Assembly (NCBI GenBank): GCA_947571775.1
Contig: CANOZK010000004.1
Span: forward strand, 62,001 to 126,000
Source of the DNA: an uncultured Lachnospiraceae bacterium
GTDB taxonomy: Bacteria; Bacillota; Clostridia; Lachnospirales; Lachnospiraceae
DNA: 64,000 bases
Direction: 5' to 3'
Positions 18,103 to 26,584 of the stretch are shown here, one piece after another. Positions within the stretch are counted from its first letter, which is position 1. Each line of letters begins with the position of its first letter. A model generated the notes under the pieces. It was not told where the DNA came from and did not search any database. It worked only from the letters and a program-made list of their open reading frames with translations. The translations under genes were made by a program, and so were the position numbers.

Positions 18103-18126
18103 TGTGTGATAATCATAGTTCACACA
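18103..18126. promoter_or_regulatory. Dyad between divergent small genes
   Basis: TGTGTGA and TCACACA are exact inverted copies around ten bases, lying directly between the HTH remnant start and the ATG at 18129. It may be the old operator of the broken regulator. Confidence 0.45.
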
Positions 18127-18128
18127 TA

Positions 18129-18338
18129 ATGAACGCAAAAAACTTCTATGAACAAATAGCTAGACATTGCGGAATTAGTACCGAAAAAGTAAGACAAGAG
18201 ATACAAGTTGCTATTATCAAGGCTTATACAAATCCAGAAAGGGATGCTGATACACTTAGAGCCCAAAGCCAGGTTCCAAGAAAAGATAATATACCAACAC
18301 CAGAAGAGCTAATACTATATTTACAGAAACAAATTTAA
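18129..18338 (+). CDS. Small Spo0A C-terminal-like protein
   Basis: A 69-residue protein (MNAKNFYEQIARHCGISTEK...) that resembles the DNA-binding C-terminal domain of Spo0A, with a helix-turn-helix-like stretch YEQIARHCGISTEKVRQEIQ at 7-26 and a conserved tail IPTPEELILYLQKQ. It has no receiver domain. Similar short proteins in Clostridia are annotated as Spo0A C-terminal domain proteins; DNA binding is not shown. No good ribosome binding site precedes the ATG, and a TTG at 18090 is in frame, so the start is unsure. It lies opposite the broken XRE gene. Confidence 0.6.
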   Translation: MNAKNFYEQIARHCGISTEKVRQEIQVAIIKAYTNPERDADTLRAQSQVPRKDNIPTPEELILYLQKQI

Positions 18339-18378
18339 CATGAATAAATATATATTTGCTACAATCTTCTCTGCCATA

Positions 18379-18387
18379 TGTTATAAT
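18379..18387 (+). promoter_or_regulatory. Extended -10 promoter
   Basis: TGTTATAAT matches an extended -10 element (TGnTATAAT); no good -35 is present at the normal distance. Transcription would start near 18394, upstream of the HisJ-type gene. Confidence 0.5.
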
Positions 18388-18445
18388 AGAAACAATTCTG
18401 GCGCAGACCGCCGGAATAATAATGACAAAGGAGCGTCTTTTACCT

Positions 18446-19267
18446 ATGAAACCAATATCTGCTGCCGATTTCCACATGCACAGTTCCTTTTCTGGAGACA
18501 GCCAGGCTCCTATGGAGGATATGATCCAAAGCGCCATAAAGAAGGGCCTAACCGATATCTGTTTTACGGAACACATCGATAAGGATTTCCCCACAGATCA
18601 CCACATGGATTTCAGTGTGGATGTGCCTGCCTATCTGGAGTCTTATACCGCCCTCTCCCAAAAATATCGGGAACAAATCCATATCTATTTCGGGATTGAG
18701 ATGGGATTGCAGCCTCATCTGAAAGACTTTTATACCGATTTCATCCAAAAGTATCCGTTTGATTACTGTATCGGATCGTCTCATCTGGTAGACGGCATGG
18801 ATCCTTATTACCCGGATTTTTTCGAGGGACGGGAAGAGTCTGCCGCCTATGAGCGGTATTTTGTTACGATATTAGAAAATCTGGATGCTTTTTCCGCTAT
18901 GGATTCCTACGGACATTTGGATTATATCGTGCGCTACGGCCCGAATCAAAACCGGGATTATTCTTATCAAAAGTATGCGGATATCATCGACGAAATTCTA
19001 AAAAAGCTCATACACAAAGGGGTCGCCCTGGAATGCAACACCGCAGGTTTCCGGTATGGCCTGGGGCATCCGAATCCCTGCGAGGAGATTCTAATTCGCT
19101 ACCGCGAGCTGGGCGGCGAGCTGCTGACCCTAGGTTCGGATGGCCATTCACCAGAGCATATTGCCTTTGCCTACGAAACTATCGGAGATCTTCTGCGCTC
19201 TTGCGGATACACGCACTATACAATTTTTGAAAAGCGCAAACCCCGTTTTGTTTCGCTTTCAGTATAA
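18446..19267 (+). CDS. hisJ: HisJ-type PHP-family histidinol-phosphatase
   Basis: A metal-dependent PHP-family phosphoesterase that most likely dephosphorylates histidinol phosphate. The 273-residue product has the PHP metal motifs in order: DFHMHSSFSGDS near the start, TEHID, the EMGL segment, SSHLVDG, SYGHLDYIVRYG and the final GSDGHSPEHI. The ATG at 18446 places the first motif eight residues in; AAAGGAG is 12 bases upstream, slightly far, so the ATG at 18422 remains possible. No other his genes are nearby, which is common for hisJ. It converges on the P-type ATPase gene with three bases between. Confidence 0.85.
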   Translation: MKPISAADFHMHSSFSGDSQAPMEDMIQSAIKKGLTDICFTEHIDKDFPTDHHMDFSVDVPAYLESYTALSQKYREQIHIYFGIEMGLQPHLKDFYTDFIQKYPFDYCIGSSHLVDGMDPYYPDFFEGREESAAYERYFVTILENLDAFSAMDSYGHLDYIVRYGPNQNRDYSYQKYADIIDEILKKLIHKGVALECNTAGFRYGLGHPNPCEEILIRYRELGGELLTLGSDGHSPEHIAFAYETIGDLLRSCGYTHYTIFEKRKPRFVSLSV

Positions 19268-19270
19268 CCT

Positions 19271-21622
19271 TTAAATTGTTTTTGCCTGCCGGCGGGCGCG
19301 TTTCTCTTCCAGGGAAAGATGCAGACGGTTCAGCATACTGGTGAGAAATTCGATGACTGCCGGCGATACTGTCATCAGGAAAAATACCAGAATAATCATG
19401 CCAAATTCCAGACCCTTAAAATTCAAAAGTTTCTGGAACAACAGAGCCCCGCCAAAAAACAGCACCTGCATCCCAGTAATTACCACTTTTCGGAAGGTAT
19501 TCAAAGGCTGATATACCGTGCGGAGCGCCGCCATATAACTCCAGCCCGTCACCAGAACACAGGCGGTGGACAGCATTTCGTCGGAGTGATAGACATTCTG
19601 GCAGGTCAGCATAATCCCAAATACGCACAGGGTAATGGTAAACGCGGTGGGCAGCGCGTTCATAAATACATGGCGCAGAAACGTATTGTCCACTTTCTGG
19701 AAATTGGATTCCTGCGCCAGCAAAAACGTGGGAATTCCCACGGCGCAGGAGCTAATCAGCGACATCTGTATCGGTTCAAAGGGATAGGTATCGCCAAAAA
19801 AGATCGTCAACAGGGAAAGACAGACGGAAAAAAACGTCTTGATCAAAAACATGGATGCCGCCGTGCGAATATTGTTGATGACCTTTCTTCCCTGGTTGAC
19901 AATATGGGGCATAGATGCAAAGTTAGAGTCCAGCAGCACTACATTGGCAATGTTTTTTGCCGCCTCGCTTCCAGAGGCCATAGCCACGCTGCAATCCGCC
20001 TCTTTTAAGGCAAGGACATCGTTGACCCCATCCCCGGTCATGGCTACGGTATGCCCCGCTTCCTGGAGAGCTAACACCATCTCTTTTTTCTGTTGAGGCG
20101 TTACCCTTCCAAATACGCTGTATTCGCTGACTGCTCTGCGCATCCCTTCTTCGTCTACGATGGTCGCGGCATCCACATATTGATCCGCCGTTTCCAATCC
20201 AGCCTTTTTTGCGATGGCTGCCACGGTAGCCGGGTCATCTCCAGAAATGACTTTTAACTGCACGCCCTGTTCCCGGAAAAAGGCAAAAGTATCTGGGGCT
20301 TCCTTGCGAATCACATCTGAAATCAAAAGCAAAGCCAAGGGTTGAAGCTGCGTAGGCAATTCGGCTTTCTCGTTTTTCTCTGAACTGTGAGCCAGTACCA
20401 ACACCCGGTATCCCTGACGGGCATATTCGGCACACTGTTCTTTCAAGTCTTTCTTGGGATCTTCCTCCTGTCCCGGAAACAGAAATTGGACGGCCCCGAT
20501 CAGATACGTTCCTTCTGTCTCAAAACATCCCCCGCTGTATTTCCGTTCTGAAGAAAAGGGAATCGCATGATCCAAAGTAAATTCCCTGCGTGCGGGAAAA
20601 TAACTGCGCAGGGCCTGGAACGTGGCGTTGTTATCCTCCAGAATTCCCATCAGGTTCCCCATAACGTGGGTAATATTTTTCTCGGAATCCAGTTCCACTA
20701 CCTGCTCCACGCACATGGTTCCCTCTGTGATGGTTCCGGTCTTGTCCAGGCACAGGGTATCTACCCGCGCCAGCGTTTCGATGCAAAACAACTCCTGTAC
20801 CAGCGTCTTTTTCTGGGCCAGCCGCATGGTTCCAAGCGTCAGCGCCACGCTGGTCAGCAAAACCAACCCCTCTGGAATCATGCCCAGCATAGCCGCCACG
20901 GTGCTGACAACCGAATCCCGAAAAGAGTTGTCCGCCCAGTAAAATTGCTTGTAAAATAAAGCGATACCCAGCGGCAGGATAATAACACTGATGACTTTGA
21001 GGATTTTATTCAGGGCGTCCCGCAGCTCTGAATGGTGCCTGCGAAATTCCTTCGCCTCCCCGGTAATCTTTGAGGCATAATTTTCCTTGCCCACATGCAC
21101 CACCTGGCAATATGCCTGCCCGGCGGTGACAAAACTTCCAGAAAATAGATCGTCGCCGGAATTTTTTACCAATGTATCCGCTTCCCCGGTCAGCAAAGAT
21201 TCATTGACTTCCAGGCTCCCCTCCTGTACTACCGCGTCAGCTGGGATCTGATCACCGGCCTTTAACAGCATCGTATCGCCCAGAACCAACTCTTCTGTGG
21301 AGATCTCGGCTTCCTGTCCGTCCCGTATAACCGTAGATTTACTGGCGGTTAAGATTGCCAGCTTATCCAATATTTTTTTTGCCCGGATTTCCTGGATAAT
21401 GCCGATTACCGTATTGATCACAATGATCATGACAAAGGCCGCGTTCTTGTAAGAACCGACCATTAATACCAACACCAGAAGCACCATATTGATAAAATTA
21501 AAAAAAGTCAGCGTGTTTTCAAGAATAATCTGCTTATATGTCCTGGTATTGGGATTCTCATTGATATTCACGTTGCCAGCTTCTGTCTGCTGCCGTACCT
21601 GCTCCTGTGTCAGTCCTGTCAT
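19271..21622 (-). CDS. P-type cation-translocating ATPase (CtpE-like)
   Basis: A 783-residue ATP-driven cation pump. It has an actuator loop with LLTGEAD, the phosphorylation motif DKTGTITEG near residue 295, the hinge TGDGVNDVLALKEADCSVAM, and IPEGLVLLTSVALTLG in the fourth membrane segment. There are about four helices before the phosphorylation site and six after it, and no heavy-metal CXXC domain. The PEGLVLLTS sequence is that of the CtpE group, where Ca2+ is the best-supported ion; Mg2+ or K+ are alternatives. It follows mnmA by 26 bases on the same strand, with TGGAGAG before the ATG, so it may be the last gene of the isc transcript. Confidence 0.88.
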   Translation of the reverse strand: MTGLTQEQVRQQTEAGNVNINENPNTRTYKQIILENTLTFFNFINMVLLVLVLMVGSYKNAAFVMIIVINTVIGIIQEIRAKKILDKLAILTASKSTVIRDGQEAEISTEELVLGDTMLLKAGDQIPADAVVQEGSLEVNESLLTGEADTLVKNSGDDLFSGSFVTAGQAYCQVVHVGKENYASKITGEAKEFRRHHSELRDALNKILKVISVIILPLGIALFYKQFYWADNSFRDSVVSTVAAMLGMIPEGLVLLTSVALTLGTMRLAQKKTLVQELFCIETLARVDTLCLDKTGTITEGTMCVEQVVELDSEKNITHVMGNLMGILEDNNATFQALRSYFPARREFTLDHAIPFSSERKYSGGCFETEGTYLIGAVQFLFPGQEEDPKKDLKEQCAEYARQGYRVLVLAHSSEKNEKAELPTQLQPLALLLISDVIRKEAPDTFAFFREQGVQLKVISGDDPATVAAIAKKAGLETADQYVDAATIVDEEGMRRAVSEYSVFGRVTPQQKKEMVLALQEAGHTVAMTGDGVNDVLALKEADCSVAMASGSEAAKNIANVVLLDSNFASMPHIVNQGRKVINNIRTAASMFLIKTFFSVCLSLLTIFFGDTYPFEPIQMSLISSCAVGIPTFLLAQESNFQKVDNTFLRHVFMNALPTAFTITLCVFGIMLTCQNVYHSDEMLSTACVLVTGWSYMAALRTVYQPLNTFRKVVITGMQVLFFGGALLFQKLLNFKGLEFGMIILVFFLMTVSPAVIEFLTSMLNRLHLSLEEKRARRQAKTI

Positions 21623-21648
21623 TTGCTCTCTCCATTATCTTTTGATAT

Positions 21649-22737
21649 TCACTGCAAAGCTTCCTCGATGGTTCCTCCGCCCAAAACGGTATCTCCCCGA
21701 TAGAAAACCACCGCCTGGCCGGGGGTAACGGCCCTCTGAGGTTCTTCAAAACGGCAGATCGCTTCGTCCCGGGAAACCCGGTAAATCGATCCAGAGGCCC
21801 CTCTGTGATTATACCGGATTTTTGCCGTCACCGCCATCCCTTCTTTCAAATCCTCACAAGCCATCCAGTTTAAATGACTGCACCGCAGAGCCAAAGAAAA
21901 AATATCCCCTGATTCCCCAATGACCACTTCATTGCTTTCCGGCCGGATAGCGGCTACAAATACCGGATGCCCCATAGCTAGTCTAAGACCCTTGCGCTGT
22001 CCAATGGTATAATGCGTAATCCCTTGGTGTCTGCCGATGACATTGCCCTTGGTGTCCACAAAATTCCCTGCCGGTATGGGGTTCGCAAGCGTCTGATCAA
22101 TGAATGCGGCATAATCGCCGTCCGGCACAAAGCAAATCTCCTGGCTATCCGGTTTTTGGGCAACCGGGAGGCCAATCTCCTGCGCAATCTGCCGGATCTC
22201 CTCCTTCGTATAATCCCCCACTGGCATCAGCGTATGCGCCAGTTGATGCTGGGTCAGGCTGTACAGAGCATAGGTCTGATCTTTTTGGGCGGAAGCCGCG
22301 GCCTGAAGTGTATATCGTCCATTGTCTAAAAGCCGCACTCTGGCATAATGGCCGGTGGCGATATAGTCCGCGCCTAGCTCCAGGCTTCGCTTGAGCAGGG
22401 ATTCCCATTTCACATACCGGTTGCAGGCGATGCAGGGATTCGGAGTTCTTCCCTTAATATATTCTTTTACAAAATAATCAATGACCTGTTCCTGAAATTC
22501 CCGCTTAAAATTCATCACATAATGGGGAATATCCAGATGGCGGGCGACCCGCCTGGCGTCCTCCACGGCGGTGAGTCCGCAGCAGCCCCCATTTTCCTCC
22601 ACCGCCGCCGGATCCTCTTCCTGCCAAATCTGCATGGTCGCGCCAATGACTTCATAGCCGGCTTTTTGCAGCAGGCGGGCTGCCACGGAGGAATCCACGC
22701 CCCCGGACATGCCCACTACGACTCTTTTTTTTGCCAT
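21649..22737 (-). CDS. mnmA: tRNA-specific 2-thiouridylase MnmA
   Basis: Thiolates the wobble uridine 34 of tRNA-Lys, -Glu and -Gln, using ATP and sulfur from a cysteine desulfurase. The 362-residue product has the PP-loop GMSGGVDSS (9-17), the catalytic Cys102 in NPCIACNRYVKWE and Cys202 in DSQEICFVPDGDY, and the GQRKGL segment. It starts on the base after the iscU stop codon. Its position in the iscR-iscS-iscU operon places the sulfur donor and the acceptor enzyme in one transcript. Confidence 0.97.
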   Translation of the reverse strand: MAKKRVVVGMSGGVDSSVAARLLQKAGYEVIGATMQIWQEEDPAAVEENGGCCGLTAVEDARRVARHLDIPHYVMNFKREFQEQVIDYFVKEYIKGRTPNPCIACNRYVKWESLLKRSLELGADYIATGHYARVRLLDNGRYTLQAAASAQKDQTYALYSLTQHQLAHTLMPVGDYTKEEIRQIAQEIGLPVAQKPDSQEICFVPDGDYAAFIDQTLANPIPAGNFVDTKGNVIGRHQGITHYTIGQRKGLRLAMGHPVFVAAIRPESNEVVIGESGDIFSLALRCSHLNWMACEDLKEGMAVTAKIRYNHRGASGSIYRVSRDEAICRFEEPQRAVTPGQAVVFYRGDTVLGGGTIEEALQ

Positions 22738-23181
22738 TTAGTACTCTTCCTCTTCCTCCTCTTCACCTTCGTGGATGTCGGATTTTGGTTTTTGCAGGCC
22801 CTCGATTTTGATGTGATTTTTCTCTGCGTAATCCCACAGCGCCGCATGAATGGCTTCCTCTGCCAGCAAAGAACAATGCACCTTCACCGGAGGAAGTCCG
22901 TCCAGCGCCTCCATTACCGCTTTGTTGGTAACTTCCAGGGCTTCCTGAACGGTTTTTCCTTTTACCAATTCGGTAGCCATGCTGCTGGTGGCGACTGCTG
23001 CCCCGCACCCAAAAGTTTTGAATTTGCAATCCTGAATGACCTGATTTTCGTCAATGTCCAGGTAAATCCGCATGATATCCCCGCATTTTGCGTTGCCCAC
23101 GGTTCCTACACCGCTGGCATCTTCGATCTCTCCTACGTTCCTTGGATTTTGAAAATGATCCATTACTTTATCACTATACAT
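22738..23181 (-). CDS. iscU: Fe-S cluster scaffold IscU/NifU N-terminal type
   Basis: A scaffold on which Fe-S clusters are built from sulfur delivered by IscS. The 147-residue product has the three cluster cysteines Cys33 (NAKCGD), Cys59 (FGCGAAVA) and Cys103 (KVHCSLL) and the stabilising Asp35. It ends in an unusual acidic tail of seven Glu and a Tyr after GEE, beyond the normal IscU fold. GGAGGGAAAAAG precedes the ATG. It lies 26 bases behind iscS and directly before mnmA. Confidence 0.95.
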   Translation of the reverse strand: MYSDKVMDHFQNPRNVGEIEDASGVGTVGNAKCGDIMRIYLDIDENQVIQDCKFKTFGCGAAVATSSMATELVKGKTVQEALEVTNKAVMEALDGLPPVKVHCSLLAEEAIHAALWDYAEKNHIKIEGLQKPKSDIHEGEEEEEEEY

Positions 23182-23207
23182 CTTTTTCCCTCCGATTGGT
23201 ATATAAT

Positions 23208-24398
23208 TTATGCTTTTTTCCCGTTTTTTACAAAATCTTCATAAAGCGGCGACATTGACCGTAAATGCTCTACAATTCCCTTCAGCTTATCCACCACATA
23301 GTCCAAATCTTCCTTGGTGGTTTCATCTCCCAGTGTAAAACGCAAAGAGCCGTGAGCAATCTCATGCGGCAGGCCGATGGCCAGCAGCACATGGGACGGA
23401 TCTAAAGAGCCGGATGTGCAGGCGGAACCGCTGGAAGCGCAGATGCCCTCCATATCCATCATAATCAGCAGGGACTCCCCTTCGATAAACTGCAAGCTGA
23501 CGTTTACATTGTTAGGCAGACGTTTGACCGGATCGCCGTTTAAACGAGCATAAGGGATCTCTTTCATAATGCGCCGAATCAGATGATTCCGCAGCTCCCG
23601 TTCTTTAGCCGTCCGCTCTTGCATACTGTCCGCTGCCCGTTTGGCTGCGCAGCCATAACCCACAATGCCGGCCACGTTTTCGGTTCCGGCCCTGCGTTTC
23701 CGCTCTTGGGCGCCTCCGTGGAGAAAGGAGCGGATTTTCACGCCCTTGCGGATATAGAGAAAGCCAATGCCTTTTGGCCCGTTGATCTTATGGGCGCTGG
23801 AGCTGAGCATGTCAATATTGTCTGCATCCATCTGGATGGGAAGCTGTCCAAATGCTTGTACTGCGTCGGTATGGAACAAAATGCCGTGCTCTTTGGCAAT
23901 CAGGCCGATTTCCCGTATGGGCTGTATGGTGCCGATCTCGTTGTTGGCGTACATCACTGAAATCAGGATGGTTTCCGGCGTGATGGCCTTCTCCAGATCT
24001 TCCAGCTTTACAATCCCGTTTTCGTCCACATCCAGATAAGTGATTTTTGCGCCTCTTACTTTTTCTAAATATTCACAGGTGTGTAAAATCGCATGGTGTT
24101 CGATTTTTGTCGTAATGATATGGTTTCCTTTTCCCTGATATGCCTCAAAGGCCGCCACAAGCGCCCAGTTGTCCGCTTCTGTGCCGCTTCCGGTAAAATA
24201 AATCTCGTTGGATTTCGCCCCCAAAATCTCTGCGATGGTTTCCCTTGCCTTGGCCACCGCTTCCTTGCTGGCCCCTGCCAGCTCATAGACGCTGGAAGGA
24301 TTTCCGTAATTTTCTGCAAAATAAGGCAGCATGGCTTCCACAACCTCTGGAGCCGTCCTTGTTGTTGCCGCATTATCCAGATAGATCATCTTCTTCAT
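23208..24398 (-). CDS. iscS: Cysteine desulfurase IscS/NifS
   Basis: A PLP enzyme that takes sulfur from cysteine for Fe-S clusters and tRNA thiolation. The 396-residue product has His101 stacking on PLP (KIEHHAILH), the Schiff-base Lys204 in SSSAHKINGPKG, and the persulfide Cys327 in SSGSACTSGSLDPS within a mobile loop of IscS/NifS (group I) length. It overlaps the iscR stop codon by four bases (ATGA) and stands before iscU and mnmA, its two likely partners. Confidence 0.96.
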   Translation of the reverse strand: MKKMIYLDNAATTRTAPEVVEAMLPYFAENYGNPSSVYELAGASKEAVAKARETIAEILGAKSNEIYFTGSGTEADNWALVAAFEAYQGKGNHIITTKIEHHAILHTCEYLEKVRGAKITYLDVDENGIVKLEDLEKAITPETILISVMYANNEIGTIQPIREIGLIAKEHGILFHTDAVQAFGQLPIQMDADNIDMLSSSAHKINGPKGIGFLYIRKGVKIRSFLHGGAQERKRRAGTENVAGIVGYGCAAKRAADSMQERTAKERELRNHLIRRIMKEIPYARLNGDPVKRLPNNVNVSLQFIEGESLLIMMDMEGICASSGSACTSGSLDPSHVLLAIGLPHEIAHGSLRFTLGDETTKEDLDYVVDKLKGIVEHLRSMSPLYEDFVKNGKKA

Positions 24399-24874
24399 TG
24401 TTTACCTCCATTCTTATTTTCACACGACTGAGGGCAGATCTGGCCCTTCTCCTCTCGAAGCCGCTTGCTTTCCTCCACAAGCTGCTCCAGCATAATGCTG
24501 TCCACTGCCTGCGTAATGCTGTCATTGATCCGTTTCCATACATAACGGGTAACGCACAAATCCGCATCTTCGCAGCCTGGCTCGTCTTCATTGCCAGGGC
24601 AGGTCACTGCGTCCAGATTGCCTTCCAGTGCACGGAGCACTTCCCCCACGGATATCTCTTTCGACGGTTTGGCCAAACGGTAGCCGCCGCCTGCTCCCCG
24701 GACGCTGACGACAAGACCAGCCCTGCGCAGCTTTCCCATTAACTGCTCCAAATACCGATCCGAAATATGCTGACGCCTGGCAATGCTCTGTATGGAAACC
24801 GCTTCTTCTTCACAATAAACGGCCAGATCAATCAATGCACGCAGCCCGTATCTTCCTTTTGTTGATAGTTTCAT
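24395..24874 (-). CDS. iscR: Rrf2-family regulator IscR
   Basis: A Fe-S-sensing repressor of the isc operon. The 159-residue product starts with the Rrf2 winged helix (MKLSTKGRYGLRALIDLA; recognition region around IARRQHISDRYLEQLM) and carries three cysteines, Cys92, Cys101 and Cys107, as expected for a [2Fe-2S]-binding member. A further CPQSC pair near the C-terminus (QICPQSCENK) is not part of the canonical cluster site. It leads iscS-iscU-mnmA with a consensus promoter, so autoregulation is likely. Confidence 0.93.
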   Translation of the reverse strand: MKLSTKGRYGLRALIDLAVYCEEEAVSIQSIARRQHISDRYLEQLMGKLRRAGLVVSVRGAGGGYRLAKPSKEISVGEVLRALEGNLDAVTCPGNEDEPGCEDADLCVTRYVWKRINDSITQAVDSIMLEQLVEESKRLREEKGQICPQSCENKNGGKQ

Positions 24875-24924
24875 TTCTTAACCCTGCCTTTAATCCTAGT
24901 ATTTTAATCGGATTTCAGCTATTC

Positions 24925-24953
24925 ATATTAGCACTATCCCTTTGTTCTGTCAA
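24925..24953 (-). promoter_or_regulatory. isc operon promoter
   Basis: Minus-strand -35 TTGACA (24953-24948), 17-base spacer and -10 TAATAT (24930-24925). A second TTGACAG lies 25 bases upstream (24978-24972). The leader holds AATCC and GGATT as a short dyad that could be part of an IscR site. Confidence 0.8.
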
Positions 24954-25013
24954 GATGCTTTTCCGAATATACTGTCAACAAAGATGGATAGAAAAGAGAT
25001 CTGAAAATATAGT

Positions 25014-26552
25014 ATGGGAAATGGACAACGCTTGATCCGGGGCGCTTTTATCCTGACAGCCGCCGGGTTACTGACCAGAATGATAGGTTTCTTTTATAGG
25101 ATATTCCTCTCCCATGTCATTGGTGCAGAAGGAATGGGTATCTACCAGCTCATTTTTCCCCTGAATATGCTCTGCTATGCATTGACTGTTGTGGGAATCC
25201 AGACTGCAATCTCCCGTTTTGTCTCTGCTAAAATCGCTCTGAACGACTCCCAGGGGGCCAACAACAGCTTCGCCGTGGGAACTATTTTTTCCCTAATTTT
25301 ATCCTGCGCGGCTGCCTGGGCTATGCACCATTTCGCGCCCTTTTTGAGCGAGAAAATTCTGATGGAGCCACGGACGCTGCCGATGCTGCGGCTGATGGCT
25401 TACAGCATCCCTATGGGGGCCATACACACCTGTGTCAACGGGTATTTTTTTGCTCGAAAAAAAACAGGCCCCCCGGCCGTCTCCCAGTTATTGGAACAGA
25501 TCGCGCGAGTGGCCGCCACCTATCTGGCCTATACGGTTATGCTGTCCAAAGGAATCAAGCCCGCGCCTGTGATTGCCGTAGCTGGTATGCTGTGCGGCGA
25601 ACTGGTTTCCATGCTCTTTTCCGTCGCCGCAGTTACGTGGAACTTGCAGGCGCAGAAATTTACCCCTAGCAGCATCCAGCATCCTTTTTACATATTGAAA
25701 GACATCCTGCCCATTGCCGCGCCTGCCACCGCTAACCGGGTTTTGCTTACCTTGTTAAACAGCGTGGAGGCTATCCTGATCCCCAGCCGATTGCGAATGT
25801 CCGGGCTGAACACTGCGCAGGCGTTCAGCATTTATGGGACGTTCAGCGGTATGGCCATGCCTCTGGTGCTCTTCCCTTCCACTATCACCAACGCCGTCTC
25901 CGTAATGCTGCTTCCATCGGTCAGCGAAGCCCAGGCGCGGGGAAATCTGCGTACCATCCGGCGGACGGTGGAGGCCACTTTGAAATACTGCCTGCTTTTG
26001 GGGATTTTCAGCACGGGACTTTTCTTCTTCTACGGTCCCCGGCTGGGCATGTATTTATTCCACAACAGCACTGCCGGGCTTTTTATCCGCATCCTTTCTT
26101 TTATCTGCCCTTTTTTGTATCTGGACGCCACTTTATCCAGCATCCTGCACGGCCTTGGAAAAACGGGCACCTGCTTTATCAACAATGTTCTGGGAGTCAG
26201 CCTGCGTATCCTGCTAATCATCTTTGTGGTTCCCATCGAGGGAATCCAGGGGTATCTGTGGGGACTTCTGGCCAGTGAATTACTTCTAGCCGCTTTGAAT
26301 CTGGGCGCCCTGCGGCGGTATTCCAAAATCCAGTTTGACACCGCATCTTGGCTGTTAAAGCCGGCCGCCGCTATGGGCATTGCCCTTGGGCTTACCTTGT
26401 TTTTTGCCAAATTCTTTCATAAACTTTCCTTTTTGCCCATTCTTATTTCACTGGGAATAGAAATGTGCATTTGCAGCGTCCTTTACCTGATTATTCTTGC
26501 CTGTATGGGAATTACAATTCTTAATCGACAAATAAAGAAGAATGTATTATAA
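25014..26552 (+). CDS. SpoVB/MurJ-like polysaccharide flippase
   Basis: A 512-residue membrane protein of the MOP superfamily (SpoVB, Wzx, MurJ group) with about 14 hydrophobic segments; it likely flips lipid-linked glycans, either peptidoglycan precursors in the spore or wall polysaccharide. The N-terminal LIRGAFILTAAGLLTRMIGF and the loop RIFLSHVIGAEGMGIYQL are typical of SpoVB-like proteins of Clostridia. The ribosome binding site is weak (AAAAGAGAT upstream). It is divergent from iscR and ends 32 bases before the DAHP synthase start. Which of several paralogues it is cannot be told from this window. Confidence 0.85.
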   Translation: MGNGQRLIRGAFILTAAGLLTRMIGFFYRIFLSHVIGAEGMGIYQLIFPLNMLCYALTVVGIQTAISRFVSAKIALNDSQGANNSFAVGTIFSLILSCAAAWAMHHFAPFLSEKILMEPRTLPMLRLMAYSIPMGAIHTCVNGYFFARKKTGPPAVSQLLEQIARVAATYLAYTVMLSKGIKPAPVIAVAGMLCGELVSMLFSVAAVTWNLQAQKFTPSSIQHPFYILKDILPIAAPATANRVLLTLLNSVEAILIPSRLRMSGLNTAQAFSIYGTFSGMAMPLVLFPSTITNAVSVMLLPSVSEAQARGNLRTIRRTVEATLKYCLLLGIFSTGLFFFYGPRLGMYLFHNSTAGLFIRILSFICPFLYLDATLSSILHGLGKTGTCFINNVLGVSLRILLIIFVVPIEGIQGYLWGLLASELLLAALNLGALRRYSKIQFDTASWLLKPAAAMGIALGLTLFFAKFFHKLSFLPILISLGIEMCICSVLYLIILACMGITILNRQIKKNVL

Positions 26553-26584
26553 TTTAACAGACTAAAATGCAAAGGAGAAAAATT

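Noticed and set aside
24925..24978. Second promoter from the upstream TTGACAG before iscR
   Set aside because: No acceptable -10 lies at 16-18 bases from it, so only the downstream promoter is called.
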